A stretch of DNA of 15,814 nucleotides from Firm-13 sp964579245 (GTDB lineage: Bacteria > Bacillota > Clostridia > Saccharofermentanales > Saccharofermentanaceae). Of this stretch, positions 1 through 7,055 are shown in pieces. The position numbers and the translations under genes were made by a program. The stretch covers positions 1 to 15,814 of the forward strand of contig CAZOFY010000055.1 in assembly GCA_964579245.1 (NCBI GenBank), in the 5' to 3' direction. Positions within the stretch are counted from its first letter, which is position 1, and each line of letters starts with the position of its first letter. The notes under the pieces were generated by a model. It did not search any database and had not been told where the DNA came from. It saw only the letters and a program-made list of their open reading frames with translations.

Positions 1-209
1 TGCGTATGTGCATCCATGAGCAATAAAGATGTTATTTATCAATGATTACCCACGCAATCATCGCAAACAGACGATTGCGTATGTGCATCAATGAGTAATA
101 AAGTTGTTATATATCAATGATTACCTACTAAATCGTCAATAATGTAGAATTAGTAGGTATCAGAGTTTGCGAGTCAATATAATATCAATGAATATTATTA
201 AAATCATTG
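1..209. repeat. ~74-bp hairpin repeat array, left block
   Basis: Two near-identical 50-bp segments lie at 1-50 and 76-125 (46 of 50 bases match by eye). Each contains the words GTATGTGCATC and ATCAATGATTACC. A third, weaker unit begins near 186 with CAATGA. The spacing is 71-75 bp. An inverted repeat lies between or after the units: ACGCAATC (52-59) with GATTGCGT (73-80), and TACCTACTAA (122-131) with TTAGTAGGTA (150-159). A weaker one is CAATGA (186-191) with TCATTG (204-209). The array may continue leftward beyond the window. Confidence 0.75.
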
Positions 210-423
210 AAAAAACAATATATATTATAAGAGTGTGATAAAATGTGACAATATTTTTTTTTAAAATAATCAACATACGAGAATTCTATTTTTTGCTTTT
301 TTGTATGTATATCTATGTGATGCCCCTATAATAACTTTATTGAAGATATCTACTAACGCGCAAAAACAGTACGAAAGCATTTATAAGGTCCAGCAAGTAC
401 TGCGCCTCTTAATGGGACAAGTT

Positions 424-600
424 AAACCGACCGTAGCTGCTGTAATGAATCACGCAAGGGGGAGCTACTGCTAGCAATCCCAAACCGGCCGTTTCTGCAG
501 TATTCCGTCACGCAATAATGAGATACGATCACAAATTCCAAACCGGTAATTGCTGTAAATGATTGAACGAATGTGATAAGCCAGCGCCTTTAGACGCAGG
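424..600. repeat. 58-bp tandem repeat with shared tail, left copy
   Basis: AAACCG recurs at 424, 482 and 540, exactly 58 bases apart, and TCACGCAA recurs at 450 and 508, also 58 apart. That gives two full units and one truncated unit. The truncated third unit passes into a tail with TTGAACGA (563-570) and CCAGCGC (581-587), then TTTAGACGCAGG. The same tail reappears after the related units near 1231-1267. The first unit could form a stem between GTAGCT (433-438) and AGCTAC (463-468), but this stem is not kept in the copy at 1145, so a conserved fold is not supported. Confidence 0.7.
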
Positions 601-747
601 TAAATAACAGAGGCTACTGCATCCTGAACTTGACAGTTCATTTTGTAACAGCCCCCGGGCAAGAGGCTTTGCCAGATGATTAACAGTCGTAATAGAGTAG
701 AGCTGTTGAAGCCTCCAAGCACAAGAAATAAGTTCAAGCCCATTTTC

Positions 748-908
748 TCTCAATGATTACCTACTAAATCAAGGATACTCGACTTTTGGTATGTAAATAA
801 ATGAACAATAGATATGTTATTCATCAATGATCACATACTAAATCTCTAAAAATGTCGATTTAGTATGTGTTAGTGTTTTTGATAATGCATTTCTAAGCAA
901 TGATTATC
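748..908. repeat. ~74-bp hairpin repeat array, right block
   Basis: This is the diverged copy of the array at 1-209. The word CAATGATTA or CAATGATCA occurs at 751, 825 and 898, a period of 73-74 bp, and each position is 710-712 bases from its partner in the left block. The strongest hairpin here is a perfect 13-bp inverted repeat, CACATACTAAATC (832-844) with GATTTAGTATGTG (857-869), around a 12-base loop. A weaker hairpin pairs 758-768 with 785-795 (10 of 11 positions, including one G-T). The segment 787-834 aligns with the 50-bp unit at 76-125 at lower identity. Confidence 0.7.
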
Positions 909-1144
909 ATCAGTACCCTATAGAATCAGCCGTTTTCGCATGAGTTAGCATGTAACAGTAAGATATGACGCTATATTACAAAGATAAATACAATGGAGGA
1001 AGTCCTTTTCCATTTATTTTAGTATATACAATTATGTGTTGTCCCTAGGCATATTTCCATCGGGCATATCAATATCACCGCTCACAAATTGATTACAAGG
1101 ATCCGTTCGGGCAACAAGTATGACAAGAGTCCTTTTACGCGACG

Positions 1145-1270
1145 TGCCCGACCCGCGATTGCTACAATATTGCATCACGCAAGAAAGTGATACCGACACA
1201 AATGCCCGACCCACAAATGACTATAGAGGCTTGAACGAAAGTGTAAAACCAGCGCTTTTAGATGCAGGCA
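1145..1270. repeat. 58-bp repeat with shared tail, right copy
   Basis: TGCCCGACCC occurs at 1145 and 1203, again exactly 58 bases apart. TCACGCAA lies at 1175, 667 bases from the left-copy word at 508. The tail TTGAACGA (1231-1238) and CCAGCGC (1249-1255) matches the left tail at a constant offset of 668. The offset falls from about 711-719 before the tandem units to about 663-668 after them. That is close to one 58-bp unit, so the left copy appears to carry one more unit than the right copy. Confidence 0.65.
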
Positions 1271-1490
1271 AGTGAAAAGCTCTTATAGCTTCGAGCATAC
1301 CACTCGTTTGACGGGTAGTTATGATTATAAAGGAATGATATATATCTGCTGTGGGCTTTATCTGATCCAAAGAGAATGAATCATGTTAGATGAAATCGGG
1401 ACGGACATCCCCATAAATTGCGAATATCTAAGTTTTTATGCAAAATGTCGAATATTTGATAAAAGTTTGAGGTTCAAACCAACAAAAGAG

Positions 1491-1520
1491 TTGACATTCT
1501 AAGCATAGAATTATTACAAT
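1491..1520 (+). promoter_or_regulatory. Sigma-A-type promoter for rny
   Basis: A perfect -35 box TTGACA (1491-1496) is followed after 18 bases by TACAAT (1515-1520), one mismatch from the TATAAT consensus. Transcription would start near 1527 and leave a leader of about 60 bases before the ribosome binding site. Twelve bases upstream of the -35 is a small perfect inverted repeat, GTTTGA-ggt-TCAAAC (1465-1479), which could be a regulator site or chance. Confidence 0.75.
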
Positions 1521-1575
1521 GGTTTCGTGCTAATTAACAAATTTGTACAAGATATTGTAACTTGAAAACTAAATA

Positions 1576-3156
1576 TTGGGGGTGAGTACCATAGACTGGT
1601 TATTCTATTTAATCGCCGGTCTTCTGATTGGTGCAGCGATTGCCGGTGTTATCGTAGCTCTCTTTTTCCGTAACGGGTTATCCGCGAGGCAGAAGAAACT
1701 ACAAGAAGATATCGTCAAGGCGGAAGCAGATGCAGAAAAACTCGTCGGAGAAGCTCAGAAGAGTGCCGAGAGTCGCAAGCGTGAGCTATTATTGCAAGCC
1801 AAAGAGGAGATTACCAAGGCAAAGGTTGAACTTGAGCGTGATGTACGTGAGAGGAAGGCCGATCTGACAAAAGAGCGCCACAGAATCGATCAGAAGGAAG
1901 AGGCGCTTGACAAGAAACTTGAGAATCTCGAGCTGAAGGAAGACGCATTGGACTCGCGTGTAAGTGATGTCCTTGCTATGGAAGAACGTGCACGTGAACT
2001 CGAGAAGCAGAAAGTCGTTGAACTCGAGCGTATTTCCAGCCTTACGGTGGAGGACGCAAGAAATCTTGTCCTAGAACAGGCAAGGTTAGAGTACAGTCAT
2101 GACATGGCTGGACTTCTGAAGCAGATGGAGGATCAGACCAAGGAAGAAGCAGACAGGAAAGCCAAGGAAATCATCGTTAGTTCGATACAACGTTATGCAT
2201 CGGATTATGTTTCGGAAGTGACCGTATCGGTCGTTTCTCTTCCGAATGATGACATGAAGGGTAGAATCATCGGTCGTGAGGGAAGAAATATCCGTGCGAT
2301 CGAGACGATTACCGGTGTCGATCTCATTATTGACGACACACCGGAAGCCGTGATCTTGTCCAGCTTTGACCCGATCCGAAGAGAGATCGCAAGACTGACT
2401 ATTGAGAAGCTCATCGTTGACGGACGAATTCATCCGGCTAGGATCGAAGAGATGGCGCAGAAAGCCAAGAAGGAAGTTGCGCAGACGATCAAGCAAGAGG
2501 GTGAAAGAGCGGCTTTTGATACAGGTATCGTAGGACTGCATCCGGAGATTATTCGTTATCTCGGCAGACTTCGTTACCGCACAAGCTATGGTCAGAATGT
2601 TTTACAGCATTCCATTGAGGTTTGCTGGCTTACCGGGATGATGGCATCTGAGCTTGGACTCGATGTTACCATGGCTAAGCGATGCGGACTTCTGCATGAT
2701 ATCGGCAAATCTGCCGATTTTGAAATGGAAGGCTCGCACATTGAATTAGGTGCTGATATTGCTCGTCGATATAAAGAATCGAACGAGGTCATCAACGCCA
2801 TCCAGGCACATCATGGCGATGTAGAGCCTGAGACATTAATTGCCGTTCTGGTTGCCGCGGCAGACGCGATTTCGGCTGCAAGACCCGGAGCAAGACGGGA
2901 GAACCTTGAGACATACATCAAGAGAATCCAGAAGCTCGAGGAGATTGCGACAAGTTTTGAAGGCGTCGAGAAGTCCTACGCGATTCAAGCGGGACGCGAG
3001 ATTCGCGTCATGGTCATTCCGGAACTCGTTTCGGATCCGGACATGATTCTGAAAGCCAGAGAGATATGCAAAAAAATTGAAGAAGAGCTTGACTATCCGG
3101 GTCAGATTAAGGTCAATATAATCCGTGAAACAAGAGCATCCGATTACGCGAAGTAA
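1576..3156 (+). CDS. rny: Ribonuclease Y
   Basis: Membrane-anchored endoribonuclease that starts bulk mRNA decay in many Bacillota as part of a degradosome-like assembly. Counting from TTG 1576, the parts are: a transmembrane helix (about 7-31); a long charged coiled coil (about 35-200); a KH RNA-binding domain with GRIIGREGRNIRAIE (229-243); and an HD phosphohydrolase domain with H345, the HD pair H374-D375 in LLHDIGKSAD, and H412-H413. The order and the ~520-residue length are typical. The coordinates use the longest frame with a conventional start. The only good Shine-Dalgarno sequence lies inside this frame and points to ATA 1591, which would give 521 residues beginning at the usual place, just before the membrane helix. 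The gene has its own promoter and terminator. Confidence 0.96.
   Translation: MGVSTIDWLFYLIAGLLIGAAIAGVIVALFFRNGLSARQKKLQEDIVKAEADAEKLVGEAQKSAESRKRELLLQAKEEITKAKVELERDVRERKADLTKERHRIDQKEEALDKKLENLELKEDALDSRVSDVLAMEERARELEKQKVVELERISSLTVEDARNLVLEQARLEYSHDMAGLLKQMEDQTKEEADRKAKEIIVSSIQRYASDYVSEVTVSVVSLPNDDMKGRIIGREGRNIRAIETITGVDLIIDDTPEAVILSSFDPIRREIARLTIEKLIVDGRIHPARIEEMAQKAKKEVAQTIKQEGERAAFDTGIVGLHPEIIRYLGRLRYRTSYGQNVLQHSIEVCWLTGMMASELGLDVTMAKRCGLLHDIGKSADFEMEGSHIELGADIARRYKESNEVINAIQAHHGDVEPETLIAVLVAAADAISAARPGARRENLETYIKRIQKLEEIATSFEGVEKSYAIQAGREIRVMVIPELVSDPDMILKAREICKKIEEELDYPGQIKVNIIRETRASDYAK
1578..1593 (+). promoter_or_regulatory. rny ribosome binding site and putative ATA start codon
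   Basis: GGGGGTGA (1578-1585) matches the anti-Shine-Dalgarno complement GGAGGTGA at 7 of 8 positions. The codon at the ideal distance is ATA (1591-1593), followed directly by Asp-Trp-Leu and the membrane helix. The in-frame TTG (1576) and GTG (1582) overlap this site and have nothing like a Shine-Dalgarno sequence upstream. Either translation starts at a rare AUA codon, or an ATG was changed by mutation or sequencing error. Confidence 0.55.
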
Positions 3157-3185
3157 TCGGCTTCGAAAAGAGTACGAACCAAATT

Positions 3186-3234
3186 AAAGGCGTTTTGTCC
3201 GGGAGTGGAAATTCTCGAATAGAACGCCTTTTTT
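3186..3234 (+). terminator. Intrinsic terminator after rny
   Basis: AAAGGCGTT (3186-3194) pairs perfectly with AACGCCTTT (3223-3231), and the stem runs into TTTTTT (3229-3234). It lies 30 bases after the rny stop codon. Expression of the ymdB operon probably needs its own promoter. The only candidate I see is a weak TATATT at 3254-3259 without a good -35 box, so some readthrough is also possible. Confidence 0.85.
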
Positions 3235-3284
3235 ATGGTAAAATAACCAGGTATATATTGTGTTTTCAGGAATCGAGGTTGTTT

Positions 3285-4073
3285 TTGAATATTTTATTTA
3301 TTGGAGACATTGTCGGCCAGCCCGGTCGGAGGATTCTCAAGTCCCAACTAAAGGATCTTCGCAATCGGTATCATACGGATGTCTGTATAGCAAACGCTGA
3401 GAATTCTGCCGCCGGTCTGGGCGTGTCTTTATCGATTATACGGGATCTGCAAAGCTGCGGTGTTGATGTGATTACCTTAGGCAACCATACTTTTGCGAGA
3501 CCGGATGCCATGCGGTTTCTGGAGTCAGAGAAGCAGGTAGTGCGTCCGTCAAATGTCTCACCCGCCTGGCCGGGATATGACCATGTGCTTTTCGACGCGA
3601 AGGAGAAGGGCAGACTGCTGGTTCTGAATGTCATGGGACAGGTCGATATGGACCCGTGTGACTCTCCGTTTCGCTGTGCCGATCAGTTATTAGAGACGTA
3701 TAAGTCCAAGTATGACACGAAGCTGGTACTTTTAGATTTTCATGCAGAAGCGAGCTCTGAGAAGCAGGCGATCGGTTACTACTTGGATGGCCGGGTCTCG
3801 GTCGTAGCAGGGACTCATACGCATGTACAGACTGCCGATGAGAGAATTCTGGAACGCGGAACTGGTCATATTTCTGACGTGGGGATGACAGGCGCCGTCA
3901 ACAGTGTTCTTGGTATGGATATCGAAGTATCGCTACGACGTTTTGTCGACCGTCTGCCGGCCCAATATCTGACAGCAGAAGGACCGGCGATGATAAATGC
4001 CATTCATGCCGAACTTGAAATGACCAGTGGTAAGTGCCTTTATATCGAACGGATCCGCATATACGAAGATTAA
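3285..4073 (+). CDS. ymdB: YmdB-family metallophosphoesterase (2',3'-cyclic nucleotide phosphodiesterase)
   Basis: TIGR00282-type calcineurin-like enzyme. In Bacillus subtilis YmdB hydrolyses 2',3'-cyclic nucleotides and affects biofilm and motility genes, and it commonly follows rny. The dinuclear metal site is visible: D8 in FIGDIVGQPGR, E39-N40 in NAENSAAG, N67-H68 in GNHTF, H153 in LDFHAE, and H178/H180 in GTHTHVQT. The product is 262 residues, the usual size. I chose TTG 3285 because GAGG (3275-3278) sits six bases upstream and the protein then opens with the standard N-terminus (N-I-L-F-I-G-D). A longer frame begins at 3195, inside the rny terminator, and adds 30 residues without family likeness. 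The motif usually read as GNHTWD is GNHTFA here. The next gene begins 21 bases downstream. Confidence 0.93.
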   Translation: MNILFIGDIVGQPGRRILKSQLKDLRNRYHTDVCIANAENSAAGLGVSLSIIRDLQSCGVDVITLGNHTFARPDAMRFLESEKQVVRPSNVSPAWPGYDHVLFDAKEKGRLLVLNVMGQVDMDPCDSPFRCADQLLETYKSKYDTKLVLLDFHAEASSEKQAIGYYLDGRVSVVAGTHTHVQTADERILERGTGHISDVGMTGAVNSVLGMDIEVSLRRFVDRLPAQYLTAEGPAMINAIHAELEMTSGKCLYIERIRIYED

Positions 4074-4094
4074 ATTGCGAAAGGAATCATCTTA

Positions 4095-4631
4095 ATGTTG
4101 TACATTCTCATTGTCATACTTATTATTCTGGACCAAATATTCAAGTTTGTAATCAACCAGAATATCCAATTTATGGAGGTTCGTCCGATTATCGAGGGTT
4201 TCTTCTCGCTTACGAATGTGATGAATAATGGCGGCGCGTTCAGCCTTTTTGCCGAGCAAAGCTGGGGGATATATGTCCTGACGGCCATATCATTCATCGT
4301 TTCTGTTATTTTACTTATCATCCTGATTCGTTTGAGAGGTAAGCATTATGAACTAATCCGCTTAGCTCTTGCGCTAGTCACGGCGGGCACGATTGGAAAC
4401 ATGATCGACCGTATTCGTTTGGGGTCTGTTCTTGATTTTCTGATGTTCCGCTTTGGCTCTTACGTATTTCCTATTTTTAATTTTGCTGATATGTGTATTG
4501 TTGTAGGGTCGATCATGTTATCCATTTTGATTTTTTTGGACAAAAGGATAATGGCGGCGAAGAGTGATGATGCACAGGATAAGGACGAGGCAGTTTTTGC
4601 GTCAGACACGGAGGATAAGAAGGTAACATGA
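4095..4631 (+). CDS. lspA: Lipoprotein signal peptidase (signal peptidase II)
   Basis: Membrane aspartyl protease that removes the signal peptide from prolipoproteins after lipidation. Four hydrophobic segments are visible (about 1-20, 57-80, 86-105 and 125-148). Family signatures are DQIFKFV (D13), NNGGAFSL (44-51), GNMIDRIRLGSVLDF (101-115) and FPIFNFAD (125-132). Aspartates D114 and D132 are 18 residues apart, the same spacing as the catalytic pair D123/D141 of the E. coli enzyme. The 178-residue length includes an acidic tail of about 28 residues beyond the last helix. The start ATG 4095 follows AAGGA (4081-4085). The stop overlaps the rluD start as ATGA (4628-4631), so the two are translationally coupled, a common arrangement in Bacillota. 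Confidence 0.95.
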   Translation: MLYILIVILIILDQIFKFVINQNIQFMEVRPIIEGFFSLTNVMNNGGAFSLFAEQSWGIYVLTAISFIVSVILLIILIRLRGKHYELIRLALALVTAGTIGNMIDRIRLGSVLDFLMFRFGSYVFPIFNFADMCIVVGSIMLSILIFLDKRIMAAKSDDAQDKDEAVFASDTEDKKVT

Positions 4632-5542
4632 TCAAAGCAATTCTTGCAACGGTCTCGGGATCCCGTATCGATGCTTTTCTCGCTTCTGAGATGGAGGGCA
4701 TTTCTCGCTCTTATGCATCCAACTTAATCGCGGAGGGACGAGTAAGGGTGAATGGAACGATGATCAAGGCCTCATTCAAGGTCCGCGCGGATGATCGGAT
4801 CGAAGTCGATATTCCGGACCCTGTTTTAACAAGTATTCTACCTGAACAAATAGCGTTGGATATTGCATATGAGGATGAGTATCTTCTTGTTGTCAATAAG
4901 CCACAGGGAATGGTCGTCCACCCGGCTCCCGGCCATCATTCCGGCACTTTGGTCAACGCTCTTTTGTATTACTGCAGAGGAGAACTGTCAGACATCAACG
5001 GAGTGATTCGACCGGGGATCATACATCGAATCGATAAGGATACCTCAGGCCTGCTGATCGTCGTTAAGAACAATGAAATTCACGAAAAGATGGCCAGGAT
5101 GATTGCCGCTCATGATGTCGTAAGAAAGTATCGCTGTCTTGTTTATGGTAATGTACAGGCTGATAAGGGCACGATTGATGCACCGATCGGCCGCTCGACG
5201 GGTGATCGAAGAAGGATGAGTGTAACTTCTTCCGGCAAGCCTTCTGTTACGCATTTTGAGGTGGTCGAGAGATTCCCGTCAGCAACGGATATATCACTTG
5301 TTTTGGAGACGGGACGAACACATCAGATTCGGTCTCATATGTCTTACATCGGCCATCCCGCAATCGGAGATCCGATGTATGCAGGAAGACGCCCAGCCTA
5401 CGGACTTGCCGGACAGGCTCTTCATAGCAAGGAATTATCGTTTGTGCACCCGGTCACGGGTAAGGATATATTCGTACAATCTGAGCTACCATCATATTAT
5501 TTAGATCTGATTGAGGTTCTCAGGAACGAGACAGGTCGATAA
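4628..5542 (+). CDS. rluD: RluA/RluD-family 23S rRNA pseudouridine synthase
   Basis: Converts uridines of 23S rRNA to pseudouridine. An N-terminal S4 RNA-binding domain (about 11-60, with SRIDAFL and GRVRVNG) is followed by the catalytic domain. It has HRIDKDTSG at 133-141 with the catalytic aspartate D136, and the conserved GRTHQIR at 229-235. At 304 residues it has the usual length. It overlaps lspA by four bases and corresponds to the ylyB gene next to lspA in B. subtilis. The family is certain; which uridines it modifies cannot be read from the sequence, so the RluD label reflects the general family type. Confidence 0.92.
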   Translation: MIKAILATVSGSRIDAFLASEMEGISRSYASNLIAEGRVRVNGTMIKASFKVRADDRIEVDIPDPVLTSILPEQIALDIAYEDEYLLVVNKPQGMVVHPAPGHHSGTLVNALLYYCRGELSDINGVIRPGIIHRIDKDTSGLLIVVKNNEIHEKMARMIAAHDVVRKYRCLVYGNVQADKGTIDAPIGRSTGDRRRMSVTSSGKPSVTHFEVVERFPSATDISLVLETGRTHQIRSHMSYIGHPAIGDPMYAGRRPAYGLAGQALHSKELSFVHPVTGKDIFVQSELPSYYLDLIEVLRNETGR

Positions 5543-5559
5543 GGATATTGGCAAGAACA

Positions 5560-6357
5560 ATGATGATGAATAGAGATGAAGAGTTCGATAGAAATGATCA
5601 GCAAGAGGAAGAGAAGTCTTCCCCGGTACTTCATCGCAGTCGAATCAGCTCGGTTTTACTGGCTGTACTGTTGGTCTTGTTTGGTATGACTATTTCGATA
5701 ACGATCAAGTCATATATCGAATCCAGAGAGCAGAACTCAGCATTGAATTTAAGGCTTTCCACCTACAAATCTCAAATTGATTCCTTGACGGAGGAGAACG
5801 CTGTTCTTAAAGCGGAGAACACAGAACTTGCCGGTAAAAAAAACCTCGTGTCAGAGGATGTCCTGAAAGCCCAGGGCTTCTCCGATCTTGCGCTGGAACT
5901 GTCTGACGTCAGACGCATTGCGGGATTGACCGAAGTATCTGGCGCAGGCGTAATCATTACACTAAATGACGCGACCATTTCGGATCCTTCTGACCCGTCA
6001 CAAACAGGTATCATTCATTCACAGGACATTCTGTACATCGTTGAGTTGCTTAAGTCACTTGGTGCGGAGGCCATCGATGTTAACGGTGAGAGGATCGTAA
6101 ATACTACCGTTATTACTTGTCTTGGCCCTACGGTCCGCGTGAACAACGCCAGACATCCTGTCCCGTTTGTCATCAGTGCGGTCTGCAGCACGGAGGATTG
6201 CGCCGGAATCATATCCGCCGACGAATACGTTCAGTATCGCATTACCGGCGGAGTATCCATTACCGTGACCGGTGTTCAGGAGCTCACTGTGCCTGCTTAT
6301 GATGACGTGAAGTCAATTGATGCAGTATATTTTCTATTAAAGGAGGACAAGAAATGA
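5560..6357 (+). CDS. DUF881 membrane protein, first of a tandem pair
   Basis: DUF881 (YlxW/YlxX-like) protein of unknown function. From ATG 5560 there is an acidic cytoplasmic tail, one membrane helix (about residues 28-48), a coiled coil (about 55-92), and a DUF881 domain (about 118-265) with the typical VSGAGVIITLND and GAEAIDVNGERIV segments. In Bacillus such genes lie in the division/cell-wall cluster near ftsZ; here they sit between rluD and phoH. The start is uncertain. AAGGA (5541-5545) is too close to TTG 5548 and rather far from the three consecutive ATG codons at 5560-5568; starting at TTG would add four residues. It overlaps the next gene by four bases. Confidence 0.85.
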   Translation: MMMNRDEEFDRNDQQEEEKSSPVLHRSRISSVLLAVLLVLFGMTISITIKSYIESREQNSALNLRLSTYKSQIDSLTEENAVLKAENTELAGKKNLVSEDVLKAQGFSDLALELSDVRRIAGLTEVSGAGVIITLNDATISDPSDPSQTGIIHSQDILYIVELLKSLGAEAIDVNGERIVNTTVITCLGPTVRVNNARHPVPFVISAVCSTEDCAGIISADEYVQYRITGGVSITVTGVQELTVPAYDDVKSIDAVYFLLKEDKK

Positions 6358-7037
6358 AGAACCGCTTGTCCCTGTCTGTTGTTGCTATCGTATGCTTTCT
6401 CCTGCTTGGATATCTGATTGCTGTTCAGATGAAGGATGTCAATGCCAATAACCGTCAAACGGCTTACGCACAGAATGACCTTGCAGCATTACAGGAGCAG
6501 GTGATGGCCTTGATTCGAGAGAACGACGCGCTGACCAAGGAGAATGAAGAGATTGCCGCATTAATCGATTCGATGGGTGAAGAGCTTTCCGGTGACAACG
6601 AAGCGTTGCAGGCAATTCTGGATGAGAAGGCGAAGGCAGAGGTTTTTGCCGGACTGACTGATGTGACCGGTAAAGGTATATCCCTCGTGATCACGCCGAC
6701 CGATACTTCGATTCCTGCGAAAACGCTTCTTCTGCTGGTCAATGAGTTCCGTGCCTCGGGGGCCCTGGCGATCGGGATCAACAATGAGAGAATCGTTGCA
6801 ATGACGGAGATCCGGGATACGGGCGATAAGAATCCGCAAATTGTTATCAACGGGAATTCATACCCGGCAACCGAAATATACACACTCCGTGCCATCTACC
6901 GTGAAGAGGATCTGAACAGAGGAGAAAAACTGATAGCGAGCCTTTTGGAGCAGTTTGGCACAGCATCGGTCTTTTCACTGTCGGTAGAAGACAACATCAC
7001 GGTATCGAAGCTTCCAGAGGACAGTATCATCAATTAA
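6354..7037 (+). CDS. DUF881 membrane protein, second of a tandem pair
   Basis: A second DUF881 protein of 227 residues. It has an N-terminal membrane helix (about 5-24), a coiled coil (about 38-80), and a DUF881 domain (about 98-225) with DVTGKGISLVITP and GALAIGINNERIV. The latter matches the GAEAIDVNGERIV segment of its neighbour, so the pair is paralogous. Overall identity looks low and the domain is shorter, so the duplication is old. A strong AAAGGAGG (6339-6346) sits seven bases before ATG 6354, and the start overlaps the preceding stop (ATGA). The two may form a hetero-oligomer through their coiled coils; that is inference. Confidence 0.85.
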   Translation: MKNRLSLSVVAIVCFLLLGYLIAVQMKDVNANNRQTAYAQNDLAALQEQVMALIRENDALTKENEEIAALIDSMGEELSGDNEALQAILDEKAKAEVFAGLTDVTGKGISLVITPTDTSIPAKTLLLLVNEFRASGALAIGINNERIVAMTEIRDTGDKNPQIVINGNSYPATEIYTLRAIYREEDLNRGEKLIASLLEQFGTASVFSLSVEDNITVSKLPEDSIIN

Positions 7038-7055
7038 AGAAGACGGAGAGCAAAC

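Larger units (their letters stand above)
1..1490. other. Repeat-rich non-coding region upstream of rny
   Basis: I find no credible gene in this stretch. It is clearly more AT-rich than the coding DNA that follows. Reading frames of 60-90 codons exist on the minus strand (about 471-743 and 1032-1214), but they run across 58-bp tandem units. Because 58 is not a multiple of three, successive units fall in different frames, which argues against translation. The region is a diverged tandem duplication of about 0.71 kb. Matching landmarks are 40/751, 115/825, 186/898, 303/1022, 508/1175, 563/1231 and 581/1249. The part from about 1300 to 1460 has no repeat I recognise and leads into the rny promoter. 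It may be a structured RNA locus, a satellite-like repeat or the remnant of a mobile element; I cannot decide which. Confidence 0.7.

Noticed and set aside
1..209. Possible CRISPR array from the 50-bp repeats
   Set aside because: Repeats are too few and too variable. The intervening segments form hairpins with the repeat edges, unlike unique spacers, and no cas genes are in the window.
471..743. Minus-strand open frame of 90 codons
   Set aside because: It runs across 58-bp tandem units whose period shifts the frame, has no recognisable protein features, and lacks a good ribosome binding site. It is read as chance.
1032..1214. Minus-strand open frame of 60 codons
   Set aside because: It lies in the right copy of the duplicated non-coding element and does not correspond to a matching frame in the left copy.
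2086..2541. Long minus-strand frame opposite rny
   Set aside because: It is a shadow of the conserved RNase Y coding sequence, with no start signals or family likeness.
3195..3284. N-terminal extension of ymdB
   Set aside because: It lies within the rny terminator and adds residues not seen in the family; TTG 3285 with GAGG upstream fits better.
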